Source: Novosphingobium beihaiense
Lineage (GTDB): Bacteria > Pseudomonadota > Alphaproteobacteria > Sphingomonadales > Sphingomonadaceae
Direction of reading: 5' to 3'
NCBI RefSeq assembly: GCF_022832375.1
Contig: NZ_JALHLG010000042.1
Span: forward strand, 1 to 39,053
Length of the DNA stretch: 39,053 nt
Shown: piece after piece, positions 24,410-33,152 of the stretch
Position numbering within the stretch: position 1 is the stretch's first letter
Layout: the number at the start of each line of letters is the position of its first letter
Translations under genes and position numbers: made by a program
The notes under the pieces: model-generated
Told to the model about the DNA's origin: nothing
The model's input: the letters and a program-made list of their open reading frames with translations, nothing else
Databases searched by the model: none

Positions 24410-24525
24410 GGAAAAACAACCCGGGGGACGGCTTGGCGCGCGTTATTTCGTCCCCCGCACTTAACGGAAATTTCAGAGTACCGTTCTAGCGTTTCGCCCT
24501 AGTACAAACTCTAGGGAGCTTGTGG

Positions 24526-26259
24526 GTGGAGGCGTCATTCACCAGGCATATCACGGCGATGGACGATGAGAGCGAGAACCGGCGGCAGATAGACGTCGTC
24601 GCGCTCGGCATCGTCACAGCCGCGATCCTGATGTTCGTCGCCACGGGCAGTCAGATCGGCCCTCCGGTGGTCAATTCGCTGCTCTATGGCGGCACCGGGC
24701 CGGACAACCTCATCCTGAATGCGTTCCTTCTCAATATCGCCATCATCATCTTCGGCTGGAGCCGCTACCGGCAGCTTTGCGAAGAGATCCAGCTGCGCAA
24801 GGCCGCCGAAAAGCAGGCCCGGAAAATGGCCGAGACGGACCCGCTCACCGGCTTTCTCAACCGCCGCAGCTTCAACCAGTGCGTTGACCACCTGATCACC
24901 AAAGCGGACGAAGAAGGACAGATCGTGGTCCTCGTCATGGTGGACCTCGACAATTTCAAACAGGTCAACGATTTCAATGGCCACAATGCCGGCGACCTGC
25001 TGCTGCGCGAGTGCGCGCGCCGGATTGCTTCCGGCCTGCCGAAGCGCTCACTTCTGGGCCGTATCGGCGGCGACGAATTTTCTGCCGCCTTCGCGTTCGA
25101 CAAGAACCGCGACGATACGATTGCCCTGATCGCCTCGGGACTGATCGAGACGATCAGCCAAAGCATGCAGATCAACGGCATCAGCATGGACGTCACGGCG
25201 TCCATGGGCCTCTCCCGCTCCGATTCCCCCGGCGCCGGCAGCCAGCATCCCGATGCCCACGCGCTGCTGGAGATGGCGGACATCGCCATGTACCATGCCA
25301 AGCGCCAGGGCCGGAACGGTTACTTCTGGTTCGAAGACATGATGGCCGACGAGATGCGCTTTCGCACCGAGCTGGAGCAAGGCATCCGGCACGGTATCCC
25401 GAACGGCGAATTCGTCCCCTACTATGAACAGCAGATCGATCTGCAGACCGGCGAGCTGACCGGCTTCGAAATGCTGGCACGCTGGGATTCGCCGCAGTTC
25501 GGCATCGTTTCGCCCGAAGTCTTCATTCCCGTGGCCGAAGACATCGGCGCCATCGGCGATCTGTCCGAAAGCGTGATCCGCCAGGCGCTGGAAGACGCCA
25601 AAGCCTGGGATCCGCGCCTGACGCTGGCCGTCAACGTATCGCCCTTGCAGCTGCGCGATCCCTGGTTCGCCCAGAAACTGCTGCGGCTGCTGGTCGAGGC
25701 GAATTTTCCGCCGAACCGGCTGGAAATCGAAATCACCGAAAGCTGCCTGCACCAGAACGTGGCGCAAGCGCGTTCCCTGATCACCAGTCTGAAGAACCAG
25801 GGCATCAAGATCAGCCTCGACGATTTCGGCACCGGCTACAGCTCGCTGGCGCAGCTGCGCAGCCTTCCGTTCGACCGCATCAAGATCGACCGCAGTTTTG
25901 TAACCAGCCTGCACGAGAGCAAGGACAACGCCGCCATCGTTCACGCGATCGCCATGCTGGGCAAGGGGTTGCAATTGCCCGTCACTGTCGAGGGGATCGA
26001 GACCGGAGAGGTTCTGGACCACCTGCTGCAGTACGGCCCGATCAAGGGACAGGGCTATTTCTACGGCCGCCCCCGCCCGGCCCGAGAACTGGCCGAATGG
26101 CTGAACGATCCGCAGCGTTCCGGCAAGGCTGCACGTGGCAAGGAGCCTGCTGGTCCGGAAGCCCTGGCGCAAGCTTTGCACACCCCGGCAAAAGCGGATT
26201 CCACCGGCAGCATGGCAGAACCCGCCGAGGTGCCCGGAAAACACGTCCGCAACGCCTGA
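24526..26259 (+). CDS. membrane-bound GGDEF-EAL cyclic-di-GMP enzyme
   Basis: Putative bifunctional c-di-GMP protein of about 577 residues. Two N-terminal membrane helices (VVALGIVTAAILMFVATG; LILNAFLLNIAIIIFGW) are followed by a short coiled linker (LRKAAEKQARKMAETDPLTG). The GGDEF domain has an intact active site (RIGGDEFSAAF, near residue 180) but no RxxD inhibitory site five residues before it. The EAL domain has EML in place of EAL (GFEMLARW), which keeps the ExLxR pattern, plus EITES, SLDDFGTGYSSL, IKIDRSF and VEGIET, so phosphodiesterase activity is plausible. There is no PAS or other sensor domain. GTG 24526 is preferred because AGGGAG lies 7 nt upstream; ATG 24559 is an alternative. 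Confidence 0.93.
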   Translation: MEASFTRHITAMDDESENRRQIDVVALGIVTAAILMFVATGSQIGPPVVNSLLYGGTGPDNLILNAFLLNIAIIIFGWSRYRQLCEEIQLRKAAEKQARKMAETDPLTGFLNRRSFNQCVDHLITKADEEGQIVVLVMVDLDNFKQVNDFNGHNAGDLLLRECARRIASGLPKRSLLGRIGGDEFSAAFAFDKNRDDTIALIASGLIETISQSMQINGISMDVTASMGLSRSDSPGAGSQHPDAHALLEMADIAMYHAKRQGRNGYFWFEDMMADEMRFRTELEQGIRHGIPNGEFVPYYEQQIDLQTGELTGFEMLARWDSPQFGIVSPEVFIPVAEDIGAIGDLSESVIRQALEDAKAWDPRLTLAVNVSPLQLRDPWFAQKLLRLLVEANFPPNRLEIEITESCLHQNVAQARSLITSLKNQGIKISLDDFGTGYSSLAQLRSLPFDRIKIDRSFVTSLHESKDNAAIVHAIAMLGKGLQLPVTVEGIETGEVLDHLLQYGPIKGQGYFYGRPRPARELAEWLNDPQRSGKAARGKEPAGPEALAQALHTPAKADSTGSMAEPAEVPGKHVRNA

Positions 26260-26311
26260 CTTGGCGCTATCACCTCTGGACCTGCGACCTGCAAAGACCT
26301 AGATCGCGCCC

Positions 26312-27148
26312 ATGCGGATCGACTTCACCAAGATGCACGGACTCGGCAACGATTTCGTCGTGCTCGACGCGCGTAACCCGGCGCAGGCCCTGCCCGCGAT
26401 GGACGCCGCCCTGGCATCCGCGCTGGCCAACCGCCGCACCGGCATCGGCTGCGATCAGTTGATCCTGCTGGAGCCTTCGGAACTGGGCGATTTCCGCATG
26501 CGCATCTTCAATGCCGATGGCAGCGAGGTGGAAGCCTGCGGCAATGCCACCCGCGCGGTGGGCCTGCTACACGGCGCGCCCGCGCGGATCGAGACGCTGG
26601 GCGGGCTGCTCTCCGCCACCCCGTCGGACACCGGCATTGCCGTGGAAATGGGCCAGCCCCGCTTTGACTGGGATGCGATCCCGCTCGCCTATGCCATGGA
26701 CACGCACACCATGCCGCTGGCCTGGGAAGACCTCACCAATCCGGTCGGCGTCAATGTCGGCAATCCGCACGCGATCTTCTTCGTGCCCGATCCTTATGCC
26801 GTGGACATGGAGCGGCTGGGGCCGCTGATCGAGACCGATCCGGTCTTTCCCGAGCGCATCAATGTGAACGTCGCTGCCGTGACCGCACGCGATGCCATCA
26901 CCCTGCGCGTGTGGGAGCGCGGCGTGGGCCTGACCCTCGCCTGCGGCACCGGTGCTTGCGCCACGGCGGTCGGCGCGATGAAGCGCGGGCTGGTGGACCG
27001 CAAGGTGACGGTCACGCTGCCCGGCGGCGCGCTCGTTATCGAATGGCGCGAGGATGACGGGATCGTGATGACCGGCCCCGCCACCGAAAGCTTTCGCGGC
27101 AGCTTCGATCCCGCAGATTATGGATTCGCGGCCGGGAGCCCGGATTGA
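26312..27148 (+). CDS. dapF: diaminopimelate epimerase
   Basis: PLP-independent epimerase converting LL- to meso-diaminopimelate for lysine and peptidoglycan synthesis. The two catalytic cysteines are present: C76 in VEACGNATR and C211 in ACGTGACAT. Length 278 is normal, and the N-terminus MRIDFTKMHGLGNDF is the family signature. It heads a run in which mtaB begins inside its stop (TTGA overlap). Confidence 0.97.
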   Translation: MRIDFTKMHGLGNDFVVLDARNPAQALPAMDAALASALANRRTGIGCDQLILLEPSELGDFRMRIFNADGSEVEACGNATRAVGLLHGAPARIETLGGLLSATPSDTGIAVEMGQPRFDWDAIPLAYAMDTHTMPLAWEDLTNPVGVNVGNPHAIFFVPDPYAVDMERLGPLIETDPVFPERINVNVAAVTARDAITLRVWERGVGLTLACGTGACATAVGAMKRGLVDRKVTVTLPGGALVIEWREDDGIVMTGPATESFRGSFDPADYGFAAGSPD

Positions 27149-28323
27149 CCGTCGAAGTGCATTCGCTGGGCTGCCGCCTCAATCTGGCCGAAAGCGAGGA
27201 TCTGCGCACGCTTCTGGGGGAGGCGGGCGATCTGGTCGTCGTCAATTCCTGCGCCGTCACCAGCGAGGCGGTGCGCCAGACCCGCCAGACCATCCGCCGC
27301 GCCCGCAAGGCCCGCCCCGGTGCCCGCCTGATCGTCACCGGCTGCGCCGCCGAAGTCGAGCACGAAATGCTCGGCGCGATGCCCGAAGTCGATGGCCTCG
27401 TGCCCAATACCGCCAAGCTCGATCCGCGCGCCTGGAACGTGCCTGCGGCCGCGCCCTTGCGCGAACGGCGCGGCTATACGCGCGGCTTCGTGCAAGTGCA
27501 GAACGGCTGCGACCATGCCTGCACCTTCTGCGTGATCCCGCAAGGGCGCGGCCCCAGCCGCTCGCGCACTGTGGCGGAAGTGCTGGAGGACGTGGCCGTC
27601 CATCTGGACGCCGGGGTGAACGAGATCGTGCTGACCGGCGTCGATCTCACCTCATGGGGCGGCGACTTGCCCGAAAGCCCGCGTCTGGGCGCGCTGTGCG
27701 CGGCGATGCTCACCCGCTTCCCCGCCCTGTCCCGCCTGCGCCTCTCCTCGATCGACGGGGCGGAAGTGGACGATACGCTGTTCGAGCTGCTGACCGGGGA
27801 GCCGCGCGTCATGCCGCATGTCCATCTCTCGCTGCAACACGGGCATGACCTGATCCTCAAGCGTATGAAGCGCCGCCACAGCCGCGCCGATGCCCTCGAT
27901 CTGGTGCAACGCCTGCGCGCGCGCCGTCCGGATCTCGCCGTGGGCGCCGATCTGATCGCCGGATTCCCCACCGAGGACGAGGCCGCCCACGCGGCAAACC
28001 TCTCCATCGTGGAAGAACTGGAAATCGTCCATGGCCACGTCTTTCCCTTCTCCCCGCGCCCCGGCACGCCCGCCGCGCGGATGCCGCAGATCGATCCGGC
28101 CACGATCAAGGCCCGCGCCGCCGAACTGCGGGCGCAAGTGGCCCGCGTGCGTGCCCGCTGGCTTGCCGCGCAACTGGACAAACCGCTATCGGTCCTTGCC
28201 GAAAAGGGCGGGACCGGCCATGCGGAAAACTTCGCGCCCGTGCGCCTGCCGCAAGGCACGCGGCCCGGCGCGCTGATCCGCGTTACGCCCGCAAGGGCAG
28301 TCGAAGGAATACTGGAAGTATGA
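27145..28323 (+). CDS. mtaB: tRNA t6A37 methylthiotransferase
   Basis: Radical SAM enzyme of the MiaB/MtaB type, which adds a methylthio group to t6A at position 37 of ANN-decoding tRNAs. The N-terminal UPF0004 cluster cysteines are C10 (SLGCRLN), C36 (VNSCAV) and C67 (VTGCAA); the radical SAM CxxxCxxC is C122, C126 and C129 in QNGCDHACTFCVI. The N-terminus and the GCRLN motif point to MtaB rather than MiaB. Length 392 is short, with only a partial C-terminal TRAM-like region. The start is TTG 27145, overlapping the dapF stop, and its end overlaps ftsY. Confidence 0.93.
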   Translation: MTVEVHSLGCRLNLAESEDLRTLLGEAGDLVVVNSCAVTSEAVRQTRQTIRRARKARPGARLIVTGCAAEVEHEMLGAMPEVDGLVPNTAKLDPRAWNVPAAAPLRERRGYTRGFVQVQNGCDHACTFCVIPQGRGPSRSRTVAEVLEDVAVHLDAGVNEIVLTGVDLTSWGGDLPESPRLGALCAAMLTRFPALSRLRLSSIDGAEVDDTLFELLTGEPRVMPHVHLSLQHGHDLILKRMKRRHSRADALDLVQRLRARRPDLAVGADLIAGFPTEDEAAHAANLSIVEELEIVHGHVFPFSPRPGTPAARMPQIDPATIKARAAELRAQVARVRARWLAAQLDKPLSVLAEKGGTGHAENFAPVRLPQGTRPGALIRVTPARAVEGILEV

Positions 28324-29270
28324 GTGAGGACAGCGCCACGACAGGCGCGGCGGGCGACGCCTGGTCTGACCGCCTTTTCGGCGGCTTTCGCAAGACCTCG
28401 GAACGCCTGACCGGCAATCTGGCCGGGATCGTCGGCAAGACCCGGCTCGACGACGCGCAGCTCGACGATATCGAGGATGCGCTGATCATGTCGGACCTCG
28501 GCCCCCGCGCCGCCGCCCGCATCCGCGAACGCCTTGCCGAGGAACGCTTCGAGCGCGATGCGGACGAACGCGCGATCATGGAAGTGGTCGCCCGCGAAAT
28601 CGCCGAGATCCTGCGCCCGGTGGCCAAGCCGCTCGACGTGGTGGCCTTCCCGCGCCCGCAGGTAATCCTGGTGATCGGCGTCAACGGTTCGGGCAAGACC
28701 ACCACCATCGCCAAGCTGGCCCACCTGTTTCAGGAGCAGGACTATTCGGTGATGCTGGCGGCGGGCGATACCTTCCGCGCCGCCGCCATCGGCCAGCTCG
28801 GCGTCTGGGCCGAGCGGCTCTCCATCCCCATCGTCAAGGGGCCCGAGGGTGGCGATCCCGCCTCGATCGTGTTCGACGCGGTCAAGGCGGCGACCGATCA
28901 GGGTATCGATGCGCTGATCGTCGACACCGCCGGGCGCCTGCAGAACAAGCGCGAGCTGATGGACGAGCTGGCCAAGATCCGCCGCGTGCTCGGCCGCCTC
29001 AATCCCGAGGCGCCGCATGACGTGGTGCTGGTGCTCGATGCCACCAACGGGCAGAATGCCCTCTCGCAGATCGAGATCTTCAAGGAAGTGGCGGGCGTCT
29101 CCGGCCTGATCATGACCAAGCTCGACGGCACCGCGCGCGGCGGCGTGCTGGTCGCGGCGGCCGAGCAATACGGGCTGCCGATCCATGCCATCGGCGTAGG
29201 CGAGAAAATCGACGACCTGCGCCCCTTCAATCCGGACCTTCTGGCCCGCGTCATTGCGGGAATTGCATGA
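28320..29270 (+). CDS. ftsY: signal recognition particle receptor FtsY
   Basis: SRP GTPase that docks ribosome-nascent-chain-SRP complexes at the membrane. The N domain (residues about 20-100) precedes the G domain: P-loop GVNGSGKTT at 120-128, DTFRAAA, DTAGRLQNK and TKLDGTARGG. Length 316 shows the long acidic A domain of E. coli is missing, as in many alphaproteobacteria. ATGA overlap with mtaB upstream and with yciB downstream. Confidence 0.97.
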   Translation: MSEDSATTGAAGDAWSDRLFGGFRKTSERLTGNLAGIVGKTRLDDAQLDDIEDALIMSDLGPRAAARIRERLAEERFERDADERAIMEVVAREIAEILRPVAKPLDVVAFPRPQVILVIGVNGSGKTTTIAKLAHLFQEQDYSVMLAAGDTFRAAAIGQLGVWAERLSIPIVKGPEGGDPASIVFDAVKAATDQGIDALIVDTAGRLQNKRELMDELAKIRRVLGRLNPEAPHDVVLVLDATNGQNALSQIEIFKEVAGVSGLIMTKLDGTARGGVLVAAAEQYGLPIHAIGVGEKIDDLRPFNPDLLARVIAGIA

Positions 29271-29923
29271 TGAATATGGAAACAGCCAAGGCGGAAAAGC
29301 CCAAGAGTTCGTGGGTAAACCTGCTGGTCGATTTCGGCCCGCTGCTGGTCTTCTTCCTGGCCTACAAGTACTATGCCCCGGCCGGGGACGGTGAATCGCT
29401 GGCGACCGTCACTGCGGTGATCAAGGGCACTGTCGCCTTCATGGTTGCCACCGTGATCGCGCTGGGCGTTTCGAAATGGCGGCTCGGCCATATCTCGCCA
29501 ATGCTGTGGCTGACGACGGTGCTGATCATCGGCTTCGGCATGCTGACGGTGATCTTCCACAACGATTTCTGGATCCGGATCAAGCCCACCGCCGTCTACC
29601 TGATGTTCGCGGGCGTGCTGTTCTTCGGGCTGTGGCGCGGCAAGCCGATGCTCAAAGTGCTCCTCCAGTCCGCCTTCGAAGGGCTGAACGAGGAAGGCTG
29701 GATGAAGCTTTCGCGCAACTGGGCGTGGTTCTTCCTGCTGCTTGCCGTGCTCAACACGATTCTGGTCTACACGGTGAGCTTCGAGACCTGGCTGCAGGCC
29801 AAACTCTGGGGTTTCACGGTGCTGTCCTTCGTCTTCACCTTCTCACAGCTCCCCATGGTGCTCAAACACGGCATGGGCGAAGAGGCGAAAGAAGAAGTGA
29901 TCGAGAACCCGCCGCACGATTGA
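29267..29923 (+). CDS. yciB: inner-membrane septation protein A
   Basis: Polytopic inner-membrane protein of 218 residues, IspZ/YciB family, linked to cell division and envelope integrity. About five to six hydrophobic segments are seen, with the family blocks LLVDFGPLLVFFLAYKYY, IFHNDFWIRIKPTAVYLMFA and LNEEGWMKLSRNWAWFFL. The first of three close methionines overlaps the ftsY stop. It is the last gene of the run; the next gene is convergent. Confidence 0.94.
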   Translation: MMNMETAKAEKPKSSWVNLLVDFGPLLVFFLAYKYYAPAGDGESLATVTAVIKGTVAFMVATVIALGVSKWRLGHISPMLWLTTVLIIGFGMLTVIFHNDFWIRIKPTAVYLMFAGVLFFGLWRGKPMLKVLLQSAFEGLNEEGWMKLSRNWAWFFLLLAVLNTILVYTVSFETWLQAKLWGFTVLSFVFTFSQLPMVLKHGMGEEAKEEVIENPPHD

Positions 29924-29956
29924 CGCTGCTCGCCGCCAGGTGCGAGCGCACATGCC

Positions 29957-30982
29957 TTACAATCGCACGGTCATGCCTTTCGCAGCGCTTTCCAGCCCTG
30001 CTTCCAGCACGGCCATCGTGTCGAGAGCCTGCTCTGCGGGAACCGGATTGGGCCCTTCGCCGCGTAACGCCATCCCCAGCGCGCGCCAGAAGCGTTCATA
30101 AGCGCCCCGTTCGTTCGGGACGACTTCTCGCTGGTCAGGGTTTTCGGCGGACGTTAGCACGCCTGGCTCGGGATCAATTCCCAGCCCGTCGTCTCCCGGT
30201 CTGGCCCCTGCGATGATCGCCGGTTCCTGCGTATCGAGCCCGTGCTTGATCCAGCTCCCTGCGGTGCCATGCACGGCAAAGCGCAGGCGGTGATCGGCCG
30301 CGAGCTTATTCGAATGCAGAACCGCCCTCATACCCGGATAGTGGAGAACGGCATGGAACCAGTCCGGCGCCGGAGCGCCGTCGCGCAGGGCTGCAATATC
30401 TGCCGTGATCGCATCCGGTTTGCCGAACAGGACCAGCGCTTGATCGACAAGGTGCGGGCCCAAATCCAGCCACGAGCCCCCTTCCCGCGCGTCTTTCCAG
30501 CGCGATGGCACGACCGGTTGCCAGCGGTCGAAGTGGCTTTCGAAATGCACGATGCGGCCCAGCGCGCCTTGCCCGGTCAGGCGCTGCAACGTCAGAAAAT
30601 CGGCATCCCAGCGCCGGTTCTGAAAGGCCGTCAGCACCTTGCCCGCCCGCTCCGCCGCTTCCACGGCGCGCCGGGCGTCCGCCAGGCATGTGGCGAAGGG
30701 CTTGTCCACCAGCACATGCTTGCCTGCACTCAGCGCGGCGATAGCATGTTCAGCGTGCAAATGATCCGGGCTCGACACGATCACCAGATCGATCCCCGGC
30801 ATGGCCAGCAACGCATCGACAGATTCGGCCACGGCCATGCCCGGCAACTGGGCATGCACTTTGCCGGGATCGCTCGAAACAACCGCGCGCAGCTCCATTC
30901 CGTCCGCTGCCTGGACAAAGGGCGCATGAAAGACACGCCCGCCCAGCCCGTATCCGATCAGTCCCACGCCGATTGTCTTCAT
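29957..30982 (-). CDS. Gfo/Idh/MocA family oxidoreductase
   Basis: NAD(P)-dependent oxidoreductase of 341 residues. The Rossmann domain carries VGLIGYGLGGRVFHAPFV and the catalytic-type lysine K94 in LVDKPFA; the C-terminal half is the large alpha/beta substrate domain with GGSWLDLGPHLVDQALVLFG. The H of GPHLVDQ fits the catalytic histidine of the family. It resembles the YvaA/scyllo-inositol-type group, but the sugar or polyol substrate cannot be fixed. It converges on yciB with 33 nt between. Confidence 0.92.
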   Translation of the reverse strand: MKTIGVGLIGYGLGGRVFHAPFVQAADGMELRAVVSSDPGKVHAQLPGMAVAESVDALLAMPGIDLVIVSSPDHLHAEHAIAALSAGKHVLVDKPFATCLADARRAVEAAERAGKVLTAFQNRRWDADFLTLQRLTGQGALGRIVHFESHFDRWQPVVPSRWKDAREGGSWLDLGPHLVDQALVLFGKPDAITADIAALRDGAPAPDWFHAVLHYPGMRAVLHSNKLAADHRLRFAVHGTAGSWIKHGLDTQEPAIIAGARPGDDGLGIDPEPGVLTSAENPDQREVVPNERGAYERFWRALGMALRGEGPNPVPAEQALDTMAVLEAGLESAAKGMTVRL

Positions 30983-31021
30983 CGTATGCCCTTTCTCTGG
31001 CCGGGTATGGGGAAGCCCTCC

Positions 31022-31243
31022 CTAAAGGCGCGGCTTCAGGACCTGTTTGAGCAGTTCGCCCAGCGCTCCCACCAGCATCAGCGCCGAACCGGCAATGAAC
31101 ATCCACACTCCGAGCGTTTGCCAAGCCTGCATGGACGGCAGGAACAGGATGCTGCCGAGCACGAAAAGCATGTTCCCGGCAACCCCTACGGCAATGTGAA
31201 TCCAGCGAAAATCGTGGACCAGAGTGCGAACGGGATGGATCAT
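31022..31243 (-). CDS. YrhK-like small membrane protein
   Basis: Protein of 73 residues with two hydrophobic helices (IHIAVGVAGNMLFVLGSILF and LGVWMFIAGSALMLVGALGE). It resembles the YrhK domain family by eye. ATG 31243 (MIHPVRTLVHDFRWI) is chosen over the longer open frame to 31435, whose N-terminus is not protein-like. The Gfo/Idh/MocA gene follows 39 nt downstream, so they may be cotranscribed. Function unknown. Confidence 0.75.
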   Translation of the reverse strand: MIHPVRTLVHDFRWIHIAVGVAGNMLFVLGSILFLPSMQAWQTLGVWMFIAGSALMLVGALGELLKQVLKPRL

Positions 31244-31456
31244 GAGTAACGCGGCCTTTCGTTGATTTTCAGGCTGTGCAGGCCCTGACACCTGTGCCGT
31301 TTTTCCCGCCGCCGGGGCAAGAGGCAATCCGGCCGCGCGCCATTCTGCCGCAGAGCCCGCAGCGTTGGCGCAGGACGAACCTCGCCCGCTGTCCCGGCCT
31401 AGGCACAATAGTACGGACGCTGGGCGCGCCATCATATCGAAACGGGGTGCCCCGCT

Positions 31457-32386
31457 TCAATACGTCCGGTAGCTGTTCAGATACTTGCTCAGATAGCTCC
31501 GCCGCTGATTGTTGAAGCGCGTTTCACACTTCATTCGCGCGGTTTCCCGCTCCGTCGCGTCAGTGGAAGCACCGGCGGCCTCGATCTTGCAGTCCGCCCT
31601 TTTCCGTTTGATCCAGGCCCGCTGAAGCGCCAGCAGGCGGCTGCGCACCGGCTTGTCGAGCGCGTCCCAGGTCGCATTGATCGACTGGACGGACAAATCC
31701 ATTCCCGCCTTCGCTTCGGCAAGCGCCGCGTCGCGCTGCTCCGCCAGAGCCTGCTCCTTGCGCGCCTTTTCCTCGGCTTCCTCGCGTTTCCTTTCCGCCA
31801 CCAGCTTTTCGATTCCCGGCCGTATCAAGGCCATGCTTTCGACCATGGAGACCCCGTCGACGATGTCTTTCTGCTGGTCTTCGTTGAGTTCGGCATAGAC
31901 CTTGTCGCCACTGTCCGTTGGCTGGATCGTGAAATCGAACTGGGTGACATAGGCTCCAGCGTCACGCTCGAACCCCTTGCCAGCCATAGCCTCGCCGATG
32001 GTTCCGTCCTTCTCCAGCAGCTCCGCGGTCTTTTCCGCCTCCCGGGCCGATTGTTCGGGAAAGATCACCCTGAGATTGCCAACGCAGGACTTCTTAGTGC
32101 TGTTGGGATCTTCCAGCGTCGTGCGGACATCGGCGATCGCAAATTTCAGGCTGCCCACGGCAAGGTTGATCTTCGATTCCGGGGCCTTGGCAATACCTTG
32201 CAACAGCCCCTTGCCCAGCATCTCCCGAACCTTGGCCCTGGTTTTCTTGCGAATCAGATCAATCACGGCCTCGTGCCCGCTTTCGCTCAGGCACGTTGTC
32301 TCGCTATCGAAAAGAGAGGCTCCTCCGCACCCGCTCAGGCCCAGTAGTATCGTCGACGTCAGCACGCCCAGTCTGCTAGACTGCAT
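31457..32386 (-). CDS. lipoprotein with LprI-like C-terminal domain
   Basis: Lipoprotein of 309 residues: lipobox LSGC near residue 20 of the precursor. The mature region has helical N-terminal parts (IDLIRKKTRAKVREMLGKGL), then a long charged coiled coil (ERKREEAEEKARKEQALAEQ and on). The C-terminal segment (INATWDALDKPVRSRLLALQ, four-helix-like with two cysteines in ADCKIEA and MKCETRF) resembles the DUF1311/LprI N-terminal domain, known as a lysozyme-inhibitor-like fold. The aspartate after the lipobox expected of inner-membrane retention is absent, so outer-membrane sorting is likely. ATG 32386 is preferred to the TTG two codons upstream. Confidence 0.72.
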   Translation of the reverse strand: MQSSRLGVLTSTILLGLSGCGGASLFDSETTCLSESGHEAVIDLIRKKTRAKVREMLGKGLLQGIAKAPESKINLAVGSLKFAIADVRTTLEDPNSTKKSCVGNLRVIFPEQSAREAEKTAELLEKDGTIGEAMAGKGFERDAGAYVTQFDFTIQPTDSGDKVYAELNEDQQKDIVDGVSMVESMALIRPGIEKLVAERKREEAEEKARKEQALAEQRDAALAEAKAGMDLSVQSINATWDALDKPVRSRLLALQRAWIKRKRADCKIEAAGASTDATERETARMKCETRFNNQRRSYLSKYLNSYRTY

Positions 32387-32591
32387 TCGCAAAGCCCCCC
32401 GGATTGCATTGAAAACGCGCTACTATTTCATTTGATCATGAATGGGGCAAGACACTGCGGCTCCCACGGGGACTCCGCGTCTCTTCATGCTGCATGTGCG
32501 AAGAAAACCTTGCATCGCTTCTGCCGCTCGCCTAGAGGCGCCGCGCACTGCGCAGGGATGGGCCCGCGCGTAATTCAAACGGAGGCATGAC

Positions 32592-32693
32592 ATGAAACTG
32601 ACGCTCTTGCCTCCGGGACCAAGGGACGATGGCGCGCGGCTGCGCCCATGCGTCCCCCTGTCCGAACCCATTCCCATTTCCGCCCGCCACTGA
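32592..32693 (+). CDS. small ORF with strong ribosome site
   Basis: Frame of 33 codons (MKLTLLPPGPRDDGARLRP and on to PIPISARH) preceded by GGAGG six nt before the ATG. It is followed after 50 nt by the next small gene on the same strand. Short and unrecognised; a leader peptide or a real small protein are both possible. The rest of 32387-32591 shows nothing convincing. Confidence 0.4.
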   Translation: MKLTLLPPGPRDDGARLRPCVPLSEPIPISARH

Positions 32694-32743
32694 CCGAACG
32701 CGCCTGACATGCGCCGTGCCGGCCAGAGGCCGGCCAGGTTTGC

Positions 32744-33136
32744 GTGTCCATCATGTATCTGCGTTTCGTTACGCCGGGCGCCATTACGCGCGCCGGTATC
32801 AGGCCGGGCCTTTTCCGCGCCGCCAGTGACTTGTGCGGCGATCTGTGGCCAAGCCCGCTGGCACGGGCCATCGACCACGAACTGTGCTGGTTCGGCAAAT
32901 ATCTGCCAGTGCCGTCCGGCAGCCATCCCTTCGCGGTGCGTGCGCGCCGGGTGTGGCACAAGGACGGCATTTGCTGGTTCCGCCCGGAACCGGCCGCGCG
33001 CGAGGCTATCGCCCATGCCCATGTGCTGGCGGTCCTGCTTGAGGACGGCGGCATTCCGGTAGAGCGGATCACCGCGCGCCATCCCGGCACAATCCTTTAC
33101 CGCGACGCCATGCAGGTCGTCGCGAAACCCCACTGA
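32744..33136 (+). CDS. conserved-looking hypothetical protein
   Basis: About 130 residues, no transmembrane segment or signal. Protein-like features: FVTPGAITRAGIRPGLFRAA, LARAIDHELCWFGKYLPVP, a WHKDGICWFRP tract rich in Trp and Cys, and HVLAVLLEDGGIPVERIT. I do not recognise a family; it may be a small cytosolic protein of sphingomonads. The start is GTG 32744, because AGG lies 5 nt upstream; ATG 32753 (MYLRFVTPG) is an alternative. It precedes the SEC-C gene by 16 nt, which suggests one operon. Confidence 0.7.
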   Translation: MSIMYLRFVTPGAITRAGIRPGLFRAASDLCGDLWPSPLARAIDHELCWFGKYLPVPSGSHPFAVRARRVWHKDGICWFRPEPAAREAIAHAHVLAVLLEDGGIPVERITARHPGTILYRDAMQVVAKPH

Positions 33137-33152
33137 TCCACAGGAGGAAACC

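Noticed and set aside
24498..24517. CCCTAG/CTAGGG inverted repeat just before the GGDEF-EAL gene
   Set aside because: Only 6 bp with an 8-nt loop; too short to call an operator or terminator without comparison to relatives.
24526..26259. EAL to EML change read as loss of phosphodiesterase function
   Set aside because: The ExLxR pattern and the other metal and catalytic motifs remain, and the middle position varies among active enzymes.
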